Shown: positions 6,849 to 15,721 of the stretch, one piece after another
How positions within the stretch are numbered: the stretch's first letter is position 1
Layout: each line of letters begins with the position of its first letter
Source: Oscillospiraceae bacterium
Lineage (GTDB): Bacteria > Bacillota > Clostridia > Oscillospirales > Oscillospiraceae
Assembly: GCA_902778665.1 (NCBI GenBank)
Contig: CACYYN010000028.1
Coordinates: forward strand, 1-34,724
Direction: 5' to 3'
DNA length: 34,724 nt
Notes under the pieces: generated by a model
What the model was told of the DNA's origin: nothing
Database searches by the model: none
The model's input: only the letters and a program-made list of their open reading frames with translations
Position numbers and translations under genes: made by a program

Positions 6849-7994
6849 ATGAAAAAGTTTTTAGCGGTTTTACTCTCTGCCATGATGCTTTTTACGCTCG
6901 GCGCTTTCGCCGGGGCGGAAGAGACTGCTGAGGTGGCTGAAACACCGAAAACAGAAGAAAATGCTGAAGTGACAGAAAGTGCTGCAGCGTCTGAAACGCC
7001 GGAGGCACCGGTCATCCCGTCATCGGCGGATGGTCCCGTTGAGATTTCCACCGCGGAGGAGCTGAAAGGCATGCTGTATAATCTCAGCGCTGACTATGTG
7101 CTGACGGCGGATGTGGATCTCGCCGGGGAGGAGTGGACACCTGCCGGTATTTTTATGCCTGCAAGCATGGAGCCTGAGGAGCAGGAGATTCCTTCCACCG
7201 GTTATGCCTTTACCGGAACCTTTGACGGCAACGGCCACACAATTTCCAATCTTCGCATCAATCAGCCCGAGGGATTTGGCGTAGGGCTTTTCGGCTGCAT
7301 CGCCAACACAAAAGTGGGCAACTTCACACTGGAAAACCCAATCGTTGACGGCACTGCCATGGCAGCAGGCGCGGTAGGCTATGCCTACAATTCCACCGTC
7401 TATGATGTGAAGATTGTCGGCGGCAAGGTAACGGCCCATCCGTCTGAGCTGAGCGCAGAGGGGATGTACGGCGGAGTCGTCGGCGCAGGGATGAACAGCC
7501 TGATCACCGGCTGCAGCGCTGACGCGGAAATTATTATTCCGGACGGTTCGGCAAATGCGGGCATTGTCGGCGGCGGGCTGGAGGGAACCTCCGTGGTTGA
7601 CTGCACGGCAACAGGTTCCGTTACGGCAGGGGCTGACTGCTACGGCATCGGCGGCGTTTCGGGCTGCGGCTTCGGAGCGGAGGAATTCACCAACTGCAAG
7701 GCAGTGGATGTAACCCTCTCCGTTGGGGAAAACTCCTTCTGGATTGGCTCTGTTACCGGGTATGCCGGCGGATATGAGCTGCCTGAAGCAGGGGTTCCGG
7801 TCACTGTGTTTACCGGCTGCACGGCTGAGAATGTGACGATCATCCGCCTTGCCGGCAGGGATGAGCTGGTGGGAGGTGCCTTCTACAACGAGATGGCCGC
7901 AGAGACCTACGGCGCCCCTTATGATGAACCGACAGTATTTGTGATTCAGGATGATGCACCGGCCGCAGAGGAGCCCGCAGAGGGCGCTGCCTGA
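6849..7994 (+). CDS. Secreted GLUG/beta-helix repeat protein
   Basis: A 381-residue exported protein. It has a clear signal peptide (MKKF, a hydrophobic core, cleavage near AGA-EE at residues 21-24), then an acidic Glu/Ala/Thr-rich linker to about residue 60. A repetitive Gly-rich domain follows, with GLUG-like units: YAFTGTFDGNGHTISNLRI, VGLFGCI, YGGVVGAG, NAGIVGGG, YGIGGVSGCG. Each unit ends in a short strand carrying Cys or Asn, a pattern typical of right-handed beta-helix surface proteins. No sortase motif or membrane anchor is visible at the C-terminus (AAEEPAEGAA), so it may be released. A strong promoter sits just upstream. Function unknown; adhesion or cell-surface binding is a guess. 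Confidence 0.85.
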   Translation: MKKFLAVLLSAMMLFTLGAFAGAEETAEVAETPKTEENAEVTESAAASETPEAPVIPSSADGPVEISTAEELKGMLYNLSADYVLTADVDLAGEEWTPAGIFMPASMEPEEQEIPSTGYAFTGTFDGNGHTISNLRINQPEGFGVGLFGCIANTKVGNFTLENPIVDGTAMAAGAVGYAYNSTVYDVKIVGGKVTAHPSELSAEGMYGGVVGAGMNSLITGCSADAEIIIPDGSANAGIVGGGLEGTSVVDCTATGSVTAGADCYGIGGVSGCGFGAEEFTNCKAVDVTLSVGENSFWIGSVTGYAGGYELPEAGVPVTVFTGCTAENVTIIRLAGRDELVGGAFYNEMAAETYGAPYDEPTVFVIQDDAPAAEEPAEGAA

Positions 7995-7998
7995 GTTT

Positions 7999-8136
7999 AG
8001 CTGATGCGCCGATGAAGGAGCGGACAGACTCCAGCTGCATCGTTCCTTCCCGGCGGCCCATCTGATATACCCGCTCCAGCTCGTCGGGATTGTTCTCTGT
8101 CCTGCCGATGCCGAGCGCCTCAGGGGGGCGGATTAC
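7999..8136 (-). pseudogene. Patatin-family phospholipase, C-terminal remnant
   Basis: About 45 residues on the minus strand (VIRPPEALGIGRTE, NPDELERVYQMGRR, then a short helix) match the extreme C-terminus of bacterial patatin-like phospholipases. In these, a VIRP...GR.E..P..L...Y..G pattern follows the catalytic domain. The Ser-Asp catalytic domain is absent; upstream the frame meets the hairpin at 8142-8169 and then the preA end. A gene remnant. Confidence 0.6.
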
Positions 8137-8141
8137 CAGAG

Positions 8142-8169
8142 ATTGGCCGGAGGATTCCCTCCGGCCAAT
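8142..8169. repeat. Perfect 12-bp hairpin
   Basis: ATTGGCCGGAGG, loop ATTC, then the exact reverse complement. There is no proper T-run on either strand (TTCCTT follows on plus). It sits between the convergent ends of the secreted-protein gene and preA and abuts the patatin remnant. It could be a weak bidirectional terminator or another mobile hairpin. It is unrelated to repeat family A-E. Confidence 0.8.
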
Positions 8170-8203
8170 TTCCTTCATCTGGCGGTGATAGCACATCTTT
8201 TAT

Positions 8204-9700
8204 TCAGGCTCGTTTGATCCGCTTTCTGCCCGGGGTGATTGCCCTTGCCGGACAGATAAGCACACACAGATGACAGCCCACACACCTTTTCCCGTCTAAA
8301 ACGGGCTTGCGGTCCTTACCGAGGTGAATTGCCTGATGCCCGCCGTCTGCGCAAGAGATTGCGCAGCGTCCGCATCCGATGCATTTTTCCCGGTGAAACA
8401 TCGGGAAGACGATGGTGTCCCGTTCCAGCACGTCGGTGGTCTCACTGATGGAATCAAGACCTATTCCCCGGGCTTCCTCCAGACAGGAGAAGCCTTTTTC
8501 CGCCAGATACAGATTTAATCCCGCCTTCAGGTCGTCGATAATGCGGTAGCCGTACTGCATCACCGCTGTTGTGACCTGAATGCTGCCGGCGCCCAGCAGG
8601 ATATACTCAAGTGCGTCACGCCATGTCTCAACACCGCCCATCGCGCTCAGGTGCATGCCGACGAGTTCCGGATTCTGCCCGAGCTCTGTGATAAAGCGCA
8701 GAGCGATGGGCTTTACGGCGTTTCCGCTGTATCCGCCGACCGCCGACATGCCATGTACGGCCGGTGCCGAGACGTATGTATGGGCATTCACGGCAATAAT
8801 GCTCTTGATGGTGTTGATGGCAGCAATTCCGTCCGCTCCGCCCCGCTTTGCAGCCTCAGCCGCGGGGCTCATTTTTGCCACATTCGGTGTGAGTTTGGCA
8901 AGGATGGGGATCGATGCACCGCGCCGCGCGGCAGCAGTAAACCGTTCCACCAGTTCCGGCACCTGGCCGATGTCAGAGCCTAGGCCGCTGTCTGCCATGT
9001 TCGGGCATGAAAAGTTCAGTTCAATCGCATCCGCACCGTTTCTTTCGCACTGGCGTGCCAGATCCTCCCACTCTGCATCATTCTGCCCCATGATGGAGGC
9101 CAGGATGAACTTGGTGGGATAATCGGCCTTCAGCCGGCGGAAAATCTCCATGTTCTCTGCCACACTGTGATCGGAGAGCTGCTCAATATTCTTAAATCCG
9201 ATAATGCTGCCGTTATCACCGGCAAGGGCGGAAAAACGCGGGGATGCCTCGTGAATCTCAAAGTTGCAGATTGTCTTGAACGACACACCTGCCCAGCCTG
9301 CCTCAAAAGCACGGGCGCACATATCATAGGTGCTGCCGACCACGGAGGAAGAGAGCAGAAAAGGGTTTTCCAGCGGCACACCGCACATCTCTGCGCGGAG
9401 CCGGTCTTCATTTTCCGGGAGAGTTACTTCCAGCTCCGGCTTTACCTCATCATGAAGCCGCGTCATCAGGGTGCGGACAGGCACCTCGCCGGACCGTACA
9501 CACGCAGCCTCACAGGGTGCGGGGCATTCTGCGCAGGGATTCTCAAACGGAAAGCGGGAAGCCGCGGCATGCTCATCGTCAAACCAGATGCTGCGGAGCA
9601 TCGAGGCAGGGTCAAGGCGCTTGCACGCAGTGCTGCACGGAGCATCGGCACAGAGCACGCACCTTAGCATGTCTGCACGGTAGAGCTTCTTTTCAAACAT
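8204..9700 (-). CDS. preA: PreA-like dihydropyrimidine dehydrogenase subunit with N-terminal Fe-S domain
   Basis: A 498-residue iron-sulfur flavoenzyme. Residues 14-67 carry eight Cys (14, 17, 22, 26, 56, 59, 63, 67), the two-cluster helical domain normally found at the start of PreT/DPYD/GltD proteins. Residues about 105-420 are the FMN-binding TIM barrel of PreA/DHOD type (NFSCPN at 229-234, then AKLTPN and GYSGNAVKPIALR). The tail has two ferredoxin motifs (Cys 440/443/446/450 and 473/476/479/483). In PreTA, PreA reduces uracil/thymine with electrons from PreT. The loop that holds the active Cys in mammalian DPYD reads GLGSDIGQ here, with no Cys, as I recall for E. coli PreA. No PreT partner is adjacent. 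GGAGG precedes the ATG. The pyrimidine substrate is unproven. Confidence 0.82.
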   Translation of the reverse strand: MFEKKLYRADMLRCVLCADAPCSTACKRLDPASMLRSIWFDDEHAAASRFPFENPCAECPAPCEAACVRSGEVPVRTLMTRLHDEVKPELEVTLPENEDRLRAEMCGVPLENPFLLSSSVVGSTYDMCARAFEAGWAGVSFKTICNFEIHEASPRFSALAGDNGSIIGFKNIEQLSDHSVAENMEIFRRLKADYPTKFILASIMGQNDAEWEDLARQCERNGADAIELNFSCPNMADSGLGSDIGQVPELVERFTAAARRGASIPILAKLTPNVAKMSPAAEAAKRGGADGIAAINTIKSIIAVNAHTYVSAPAVHGMSAVGGYSGNAVKPIALRFITELGQNPELVGMHLSAMGGVETWRDALEYILLGAGSIQVTTAVMQYGYRIIDDLKAGLNLYLAEKGFSCLEEARGIGLDSISETTDVLERDTIVFPMFHREKCIGCGRCAISCADGGHQAIHLGKDRKPVLDGKRCVGCHLCVLICPARAITPGRKRIKRA

Positions 9701-9845
9701 ACAGATCCTCCTTTTTTAGTTTTATTGTTTCATCTCTGCCATTGCCATCATTATAACGGTATACTAAAGAAGATTTCAAGTGGTATTTCCTGATTGAATT
9801 ATTTTTCTTTTCTTCCGCAGACCAATCTGATAATAGTTAGGCACA

Positions 9846-9900
9846 GCTTCAGCCTGCGAAGGAGAATGACGTCGTGTTTCCCGACGTCATCCCCTGAAGC
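9846..9900 (+). repeat. Dispersed palindromic repeat, copy D, within an outer inverted repeat
   Basis: Core at 9865-9892: ATGACGTCGTG, TTT, CCCGACGTCAT, then CC. It is enclosed by a further perfect inverted repeat, GCTTCAG (9846-9852) and CTGAAGC (9894-9900). It lies between the divergent preA and E2-like genes, directly upstream of the promoter at 9911. Confidence 0.85.
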
Positions 9901-9910
9901 AACGGGAGCC

Positions 9911-9939
9911 TTGACAAAGAATCAGTCCCGTGGTATATT
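9911..9939 (+). promoter_or_regulatory. Promoter of the E2-like gene
   Basis: TTGACA (9911-9916), an exact 17-base spacer, TATATT (9934-9939); the start codon is 35 bases further on. It begins ten bases after the end of repeat copy D, so the repeat may influence it. Confidence 0.8.
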
Positions 9940-9973
9940 CCGGCAGACAAAAGAAATCCTGGAGACATACTTT

Positions 9974-10846
9974 ATGAGCAAAAAAAGAGAACACTGGGGA
10001 GACCGGCCGGACGGCGTGCTGCTGCGTGATCTGGATTCCCTGCACTTTATCACGGGCATCATCTACCCCAACCGGTGTGACAACGAGGCCTATATCAGCG
10101 AAAGGATTGACCTCACCAATATCAACGCCTTTCTGGAGAAGAAGAATGCCGCCAACCCGGAATATCACTATAATCTCTTTCAGCTGATTGTGACGGCGCT
10201 GGTGAAGGCCATCACCCTGCGCCCGAAGATGAACCGCTTTATCGTCAACAGCAACTTCTACCAGCGCAAAGAGGTCTCTGCCTCCTTCGTTGTGAAGAAG
10301 CTCTTCGCCGATAACGGTGCCGAGGCCCTGGCCTTTCTTCACACGAAGGAGACGGACACCCTCGACACCATCCATCAGTACATCTATGAGCAGGTGAGTG
10401 AGTGCCGCTCAGAGAAGGTTGACAGCTCCACCGGCGCCATGGACATCCTCAACAAGCTGCCGCGCTGGCTTTCCAAATCAGCGGTGAAGTTTATCATGTG
10501 GCTGGATAAGCACGGGCGGGTACCATATGATATGATTGCAACGGACCCGTACTATTCTTCTGTGGTTATCTCCAACCTGGGCTCGATTAAGATGAAGAGC
10601 GGCTACCACCATCTGACCAACTGGGGCACCTGCTCCATCATCTGCCTCATCGGCGAGGTGAAGGACAGGCCCGTCTTCCTCGGCGACAACAAGTATGAAC
10701 TGCGGCCTACGGTGGATATCGGCCTCACCATTGATGAGCGCCTGGCAGACGGTTATTATTACTCCAAAACCCTCCGCCTGATCCGGAAGCTTCTGGAAAA
10801 CCCGGAGCTTCTGGAGCTGCCCCTGAACGAAAAAATAGAATACTGA
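9974..10846 (+). CDS. E2-like/CAT-fold acyltransferase domain protein, catalytic His missing
   Basis: A 290-residue protein with the fold signature of the catalytic domain of 2-oxoacid dehydrogenase E2 subunits and chloramphenicol acetyltransferase: YNLFQLIVTALVKAITLRPKMNRF near residues 66-90, VVISNLGSI in the middle, and a final LTIDERLADGYYY. It has no lipoyl or peripheral-subunit-binding domain and no E1/E3 genes nearby, so it is not part of a normal dehydrogenase complex. Active relatives carry His in DHRxxDG; here the motif is DERLADG (residues 254-260), with Glu255 in place of His. ATG 9974 follows GGAGA and the promoter at 9911; an upstream in-frame ATG would run through the repeat and promoter. 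Function unknown. Confidence 0.8.
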   Translation: MSKKREHWGDRPDGVLLRDLDSLHFITGIIYPNRCDNEAYISERIDLTNINAFLEKKNAANPEYHYNLFQLIVTALVKAITLRPKMNRFIVNSNFYQRKEVSASFVVKKLFADNGAEALAFLHTKETDTLDTIHQYIYEQVSECRSEKVDSSTGAMDILNKLPRWLSKSAVKFIMWLDKHGRVPYDMIATDPYYSSVVISNLGSIKMKSGYHHLTNWGTCSIICLIGEVKDRPVFLGDNKYELRPTVDIGLTIDERLADGYYYSKTLRLIRKLLENPELLELPLNEKIEY

Positions 10847-10891
10847 CCTTCATCTGCTACAGCAAAAATGCTGCTTCAGGCAGAAAGATAA

Positions 10892-10922
10892 CCGGCTCTC
10901 CCGTGAATAACGGGAGAGCCGG
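10892..10922. terminator. Hairpin between convergent genes, likely bidirectional terminator
   Basis: A perfect 13-bp stem (CCGGCTCTCCCGT with its reverse complement at 10910-10922) and a five-base loop. There is no long T-run on either strand, so termination strength is uncertain. It lies between the ends of the E2-like gene and ilvD. Confidence 0.65.
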
Positions 10923-10994
10923 CTGACTTGTAAGGAATGTACGAGTGGATGGAGCTGCAAAGAGGGAGTCTCTATCCGCTGCAGCATAGAGGAA

Positions 10995-12656
10995 TTACTG
11001 CAGAATGGCGCCCTTGTCTGCGGAGCTGACCAGCTTGGCGTATCTCGCCAGATAGCCGGTTTTCACCTTCGGCTCGGGGCAGACCCATTTTGCCCGGCGT
11101 TCGGCCAGCACCTCGTCAGAGACTTTCAGTTCGATGCAGCAGTTGGGGATGTCGATGGCGATCATATCGCCCTCTTCCACCAGGGCGATGGTCCCGCCGG
11201 CTGCAGCTTCCGGGCTGACATGGCCGATGGATGCGCCGCGTGTTGCGCCGGAGAAGCGGCCGTCAGTGATCAGCGCCACACTGGACCCTAAGCCCATGCC
11301 GACGATGGCGGAGGTGGGGTTGAGCATTTCACGCATGCCGGGGCCGCCTTTGGGACCCTCATACCGGATGACCACCACATCGCCGGCGTTGATCTTCTTA
11401 CCGTAGATGGCGGCAATGGCTTCCTCTTCCGAGTCGAACACTCTGGCCGGGCCTTCGTGTACCATCATTTCCTGTGCCACGGCAGACTGCTTGACAACGC
11501 AGCCGTCTTTGGCCAGATTCCCACGCAGCACGGCGATGCCTCCGGTTGCGGAATAGGGATTGTCGATGGGGCGGATGATCTCCTCATCGAGATTTCTGGC
11601 TCCCTGCAGGTTTTCCTCCATGGTTTTGCCTGTCACAGTCATCACGCTGAGATCCAGCAGATCCTTTTTCGTGAGCTCCTTCATCACGGCATAAACGCCG
11701 CCTGCCTGCTCCAGATCCTCCATGAAGGTGTCACCGGCCGGCGCCAGATGGCAGAGGTTCGGGGTAGCAGCGGAGATGGTGTTGGCAGTGGTCAGGTCAA
11801 TTTCCACACCGGCCTCATGGGCAATGGCGGGCAGGTGCAGCATGGTGTTGGTGCTGCAGCCGAGTGCCATGTCGACGGTTTCCGCATTGTGGAAGGCAGC
11901 GGGGGTCATAATGTCACGTGGGCGGATATTCTTCTTTACCAGCTCCATAATCTGCATGCCGGCGTGCTTGGCCAGCCGCAGGCGGGCGGAGTAAGGGGCG
12001 GGGATGGTGCCGTTGCCGGGCAGTGCCATGCCGATGGCCTCAGTCAGGCAGTTCATGGAGTTGGCGGTGTACATGCCGGAGCAGGACCCGCAGGAGGGGC
12101 AGGCGTTTTCTTCATAGTCACGCACGCCGTCCTCGTCCAGCGTGCCGGCGTGGTAGGCGCCCACTGCCTCGAACATGTGGCTGAGGCAGGTGCGTCTGCC
12201 GTCCTTCAGATGGCCGGCCAGCATGGGTCCGCCGGAGACGAAAATGGTTGGGATGTTCAGGCGGGCAGCTGCCATCAGCAGACCGGGCACGTTTTTGTCG
12301 CAGTTGGGGATCATGACAAGCCCGTCAAACTGGTGGGCAATGGCCATGGCTTCGGTGGAATCGGCGATCAGGTCACGGGTGACAAGGGAGTATTTCATGC
12401 CGATGTGCCCCATGGCAATGCCGTCACACACTGCGATGGCCGGGAAGACCACCGGGGTCCCGCCGGCTGCAGAGACGCCTGCCTTGACCGCATCGGCGAT
12501 CTTGTCCAGATTCATGTGGCCCGGGATGATCTCGTTCCAGGAGCTCACCACGCCGATAATCGGGCGGCGGATCTCCTCGTCGGTGAAACCGAGAGCATAG
12601 AGCAGGCTGCGGTTCGGGGCGCGTTCAACGCCTTTTTTGATGAAATCGGATTGCAT
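10995..12656 (-). CDS. ilvD: Dihydroxy-acid dehydratase
   Basis: A 553-residue IlvD/Edd-family dehydratase. It removes water from 2,3-dihydroxy-isovalerate or 2,3-dihydroxy-3-methylvalerate to give the 2-oxo acid precursors of Val, Leu and Ile. Iron-sulfur cluster Cys motifs are visible: NCDKNVPG near residue 120 and [19 protein letters not shown] near 190. Length and motifs favour IlvD over the longer sugar-acid dehydratases. It is the last gene of a minus-strand run after dctP-dctQ-dctM, 58 bases behind dctM and about 3 kb from leuB. ilvBN and ilvC are not in the window. AAAGGAA precedes the ATG. Confidence 0.93.
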   Translation of the reverse strand: MQSDFIKKGVERAPNRSLLYALGFTDEEIRRPIIGVVSSWNEIIPGHMNLDKIADAVKAGVSAAGGTPVVFPAIAVCDGIAMGHIGMKYSLVTRDLIADSTEAMAIAHQFDGLVMIPNCDKNVPGLLMAAARLNIPTIFVSGGPMLAGHLKDGRRTCLSHMFEAVGAYHAGTLDEDGVRDYEENACPSCGSCSGMYTANSMNCLTEAIGMALPGNGTIPAPYSARLRLAKHAGMQIMELVKKNIRPRDIMTPAAFHNAETVDMALGCSTNTMLHLPAIAHEAGVEIDLTTANTISAATPNLCHLAPAGDTFMEDLEQAGGVYAVMKELTKKDLLDLSVMTVTGKTMEENLQGARNLDEEIIRPIDNPYSATGGIAVLRGNLAKDGCVVKQSAVAQEMMVHEGPARVFDSEEEAIAAIYGKKINAGDVVVIRYEGPKGGPGMREMLNPTSAIVGMGLGSSVALITDGRFSGATRGASIGHVSPEAAAGGTIALVEEGDMIAIDIPNCCIELKVSDEVLAERRAKWVCPEPKVKTGYLARYAKLVSSADKGAILQ

Positions 12657-12714
12657 GGAAAGGTTCCTTTCTTTTGTGATGATAGATTGGAAAAGCAGGG
12701 GGTTAGCCCCGGCC

Positions 12715-13977
12715 TTACAGAATCGGGATCAGAAGGGGAACAAACACGATCATCAGGAAGACAATGATCAGACCGATCAGATAGGGCACAACGGCCTTTG
12801 CGATTTTCTCAATCGGCAGGCCGGTAATCCCTGTCGCCACAAACAGGTTGATGGCGACCGGAGGCGTGATCATGCCGATGGCAATGCCGACGACAAACAG
12901 AATGCCGAAGTGCAGCGTGGAAACGCCCAGCGCCCGCACCAGCGGCAGAAACACCGGCGTGAGGATGATGATGGCGGAGGAGGTCTCCATAAAGACGCCG
13001 GCGATCAGGATGATGACGGAGATCAGCATCATGATGATATACTTGTTCTGGGAGATGGAGAGCACGGCGTTGGCGATCGACTCCGGAATCTTCCAGTTTG
13101 CCAGCACCCAGCCGAAGGGGCCGGAGCAGGCGATGATAATCATGATGACGGCACTGGTGCGTGCAGAACCTTTCATAATCTCAAAAAGACCCTTGAGCGT
13201 CAGATCTCTGTAGATAAAGGCGGAAACCAGCACCGCGTACACCACAGCTACTGCCGCGGCTTCCGACGGGGTGAAATATCCGGAAAAGATTCCGCCCAGA
13301 ATAATCAGCGGCATCAGGATACCGGGAATTGCTCTGAAAAAGGACCTCGCGATATTGCGGAAGGAAAACCCCGTCCCCTTCGGGTAGTGGTTTTTGTAGG
13401 CCTGAACCAGCGCAATGCCGATGAGGGCAATGCCCATCAGCACGCCGGGCAGGAAGCCCGCCTTGAAAAGCCGGTTGACGCTCTCTTCCGCAATGACGGC
13501 ATAGAGCACCATGGGCACGGAGGGCGGAATCACCACGCCGATGGTACCGGCTGCGGCAATCAGTGCGGCGGCCTCCGCTTCCGGATAGCCGCGGCGCTTC
13601 AGTTCGGGAACCAGCGTTCCGCCGACGGCGGCGGTTGTCGCGGCGCCGGAGCCGGAGATAGCGGCAAAGAACATGCCCGCCAGCACCGACACCACCGACA
13701 GCCCGCCGCGAAGCACACCCAGCAGAGACTCACAGAATTCCACCAGCAGCTTGGAGATTTTCCCCTTGGAGAGAAGATCTCCCGCGAGGATAAAGAAGGG
13801 AACCGCGATCAGGGAGAAGGAATTGCAGGCCTCAAACATACGCTGAATCAGAATCAGCAGTTTTCCCTGACCAAGGCCGGAGAGCACCGTGACCCCTGCA
13901 GCGGTACAGATGGAGAAGGCGACCGGAACACCGAGCACCAGAAGCAGAATAAAGACACCAAACAGAATAAGACCCAT
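12715..13977 (-). CDS. dctM: TRAP transporter large permease DctM
   Basis: A 420-residue, highly hydrophobic membrane protein of the TRAP DctM family, the sodium-coupled transport channel. Family stretches are visible: [65 protein letters not shown] and [20 protein letters not shown]. About a dozen membrane segments are expected. Its ATG directly follows the dctQ stop (TAAATG) with GGAGG inside dctQ, so the two permease subunits are tightly coupled. ilvD follows. The substrate is unknown, though the branched-chain neighbours make a short branched carboxylate worth considering. Confidence 0.93.
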   Translation of the reverse strand: MGLILFGVFILLLVLGVPVAFSICTAAGVTVLSGLGQGKLLILIQRMFEACNSFSLIAVPFFILAGDLLSKGKISKLLVEFCESLLGVLRGGLSVVSVLAGMFFAAISGSGAATTAAVGGTLVPELKRRGYPEAEAAALIAAAGTIGVVIPPSVPMVLYAVIAEESVNRLFKAGFLPGVLMGIALIGIALVQAYKNHYPKGTGFSFRNIARSFFRAIPGILMPLIILGGIFSGYFTPSEAAAVAVVYAVLVSAFIYRDLTLKGLFEIMKGSARTSAVIMIIIACSGPFGWVLANWKIPESIANAVLSISQNKYIIMMLISVIILIAGVFMETSSAIIILTPVFLPLVRALGVSTLHFGILFVVGIAIGMITPPVAINLFVATGITGLPIEKIAKAVVPYLIGLIIVFLMIVFVPLLIPIL

Positions 13978-14454
13978 TTACGCTTGCCTCCTTCCGGTGA
14001 TTTCCTCCAGCGTCATCACAAAGGCGTGATACATGCATACGCCGAGGCCGATGGGCAGGCACATATAGATATATTTCATCTTGATCGGCAGTGCCGCCGC
14101 AGTGCGCACCTGCTTGTTGCAATACATGATGCCGTAATAGAGCAGCGCGGCAAAGAGGCAGAAGCAGATGATATGCACCATGATACGCAGCACTCGCTGC
14201 GCCTTCTCCGGGAAGAGCCCCTGCACCGCCGTGATGGCGATGTTGCCGCTGCGTCTGTAGACGCAGGAAGCACCGATAAAGGTAGACCAGATCAGAAGAA
14301 ACCGTGTGACTTCTTCCGACCAGGAAAGAGCGGTGAACCAGATGCGGCAGATAATTTGAGCTGTGGTGATAATCACCATTGCTCCGATCATGATCACAAT
14401 CAGAAATCCGCAGATTTTATCCAGTACATCGCCGATTTTTTGAAGAACTTTCAT
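13978..14454 (-). CDS. dctQ: TRAP transporter small permease DctQ
   Basis: A 158-residue small TRAP permease with four hydrophobic segments. The first is near residues 12-35 (CGFLIVIMIGAMVIITTAQIICRIWF), followed by the family signature LSWSEEVTRFLLIWSTFIGA. The ATG at 14454 was chosen over an in-frame start at 14520 because AGGAG lies upstream and the longer version would code through the hairpin at 14483-14528. It pairs with DctM in the membrane and abuts it directly. Confidence 0.9.
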   Translation of the reverse strand: MKVLQKIGDVLDKICGFLIVIMIGAMVIITTAQIICRIWFTALSWSEEVTRFLLIWSTFIGASCVYRRSGNIAITAVQGLFPEKAQRVLRIMVHIICFCLFAALLYYGIMYCNKQVRTAAALPIKMKYIYMCLPIGLGVCMYHAFVMTLEEITGRRQA

Positions 14455-14482
14455 GAATCGTTCAACTCCTGTTATGCAGGCA

Positions 14483-14528
14483 GCAGGGCATTGAGAAGCT
14501 GCCTGAGAGGCATATCTCAATGCCCTGC
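14483..14528 (-). terminator. Intercistronic hairpin between dctP and dctQ
   Basis: Perfect 14-bp arms (GCAGGGCATTGAGA at 14483-14496; reverse complement at 14515-14528) with an 18-base loop that contains a further small stem. There is no T-run. Placed just after the binding-protein gene, such hairpins commonly give partial termination or protect the upstream message, so DctP is made in excess over the permeases. Confidence 0.75.
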
Positions 14529-14565
14529 CGCTATGGTTCAGAAAGGGTTCGTCAGCAGAAAAATG

Positions 14566-15552
14566 TTATGCCAGTTCAGCCTGAATACGGGCAATGTAGT
14601 CGGCATACTGGGGGTACGCATCATACACAACCTGAACAGCCTCGCGGAAGGAATTGACATCGGGGTTCTCGATTACTTCAATGCCGTTGTCCTTGATTTC
14701 CTGCAGCTGGCCGGCTTCCTTCTCGGCAACCCATGCGCGTTCATACTCGGCTGCTTCCTGAGCGGCGTTGACGAAAATCTCCTGCGTTGCCTCATCCAGG
14801 CTGTTGAAGAGGTCAAGGCTCATGGTGATGATAGCAGTGGAGTAGGAGTGGCGGTCCAGCACGCAGTATTTCTGATTGTATTCCCACATTTTGTAGGACC
14901 AGATAACATTGATGGGGTTCTCCTGGCCTTCCACGGTTCCCTGCTGGAGAGCGGTCAGCGTATCCTGCCAGTTCATGGGCACGGCATTGACGCCCAGTGC
15001 CTTGAAGGTGGCGGTGTAGATTTCATTTTCCATCACACGCAGCTTCAGCCCGGCAACGTCGGCAGCGTTTGCAACCGGCTTTACAGAGTTGGTGATATTG
15101 CGGAAGCCGCGCTCTGCGTAGGCAAGGCCCTTCAGGTTGGCATCTTCCAGCGTGTCAAGGAGCTCTTTACCGATGTCACCGTCAAGAATCTTGTAGGCTT
15201 CTTCGTTGCTCGCAAAGAGGAAGGGCATATCCAGCACGCCCATCATAGCGGAGTAGTTGACAAACGGGCCGGCGGTGATGATGCCCATGTCCAGCATCCC
15301 CATGCTCATTTGCTCCAGCATGTCGGCTTCGCCGCCCAAGGTGCCGTTGGGATAGATCTCAATAACATATTCGCCGTTGGTGCGCTCTTTGACCAGCTCG
15401 GCAAACTTTTCCGCAGCGACCTGGAAAGAGTCCTGCTCGTTAACGGTGGTGCCGAACTGGAGGGTCGTCTCGGCGCTGGCGCTGACAGCTGCGATGGAGC
15501 AGACCATCATGACGGCCAGCATCATGGCAAAGAGTTTGGTCAGTTTTTTCAT
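14566..15552 (-). CDS. dctP: TRAP transporter solute-binding protein DctP
   Basis: A 328-residue exported binding protein of the DctP family. The signal peptide is MKKLTKLFAMMLAVMMVCSI with cleavage near ASA-ET, type I rather than lipoprotein; no Cys lipobox is visible, which is slightly unusual for a Gram-positive and leaves anchoring unclear. Typical features follow: YPNGTLGGEADMLEQMSMG, the FRNITNSVKP segment, GLKLRVMENEIYTATFKALG with the carboxylate-binding Arg, and TVEGQENP. It delivers an organic acid to DctQM. GGAGA precedes the ATG, and a 125-base leader runs from the promoter at 15684-15712. Confidence 0.93.
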   Translation of the reverse strand: MKKLTKLFAMMLAVMMVCSIAAVSASAETTLQFGTTVNEQDSFQVAAEKFAELVKERTNGEYVIEIYPNGTLGGEADMLEQMSMGMLDMGIITAGPFVNYSAMMGVLDMPFLFASNEEAYKILDGDIGKELLDTLEDANLKGLAYAERGFRNITNSVKPVANAADVAGLKLRVMENEIYTATFKALGVNAVPMNWQDTLTALQQGTVEGQENPINVIWSYKMWEYNQKYCVLDRHSYSTAIITMSLDLFNSLDEATQEIFVNAAQEAAEYERAWVAEKEAGQLQEIKDNGIEVIENPDVNSFREAVQVVYDAYPQYADYIARIQAELA

Positions 15553-15683
15553 GTTGTTTCTCCTTTTACAGAAATATTGTTATTTTCAAAGCCTGTCAGG
15601 CAATTGAAACGGGATAATGGTGCGGGAAACAGTTTGAAGAATAGGAGATGACGCCTGATAGAAACCTGCCGTGACTAAAATGA

Positions 15684-15712
15684 ATTCTATAACAGCCTGC
15701 CCGCAATGTCAA
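15684..15712 (-). promoter_or_regulatory. Promoter of the dctPQM-ilvD unit
   Basis: On the minus strand TTGACA (15707-15712), a 17-base spacer and TAGAAT (15684-15689); TATAGA two bases upstream of that is an alternative -10. It separates the transporter unit from leuB, which ends at 15801. Confidence 0.75.
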
Positions 15713-15721
15713 CAGAATTTG

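Noticed and set aside
11457-12767. A 436-codon plus-strand frame opposite ilvD
   Set aside because: Shadow of ilvD, including its cluster Cys region; no promoter or ribosome site.
12637-15651. A 1004-codon plus-strand open frame, rich in His, Gly, Asp and Gln
   Set aside because: It is exactly antisense to dctP-dctQ-dctM, which have clear family motifs, ribosome sites and a promoter. Its composition is what reverse-strand GC-rich codons produce.
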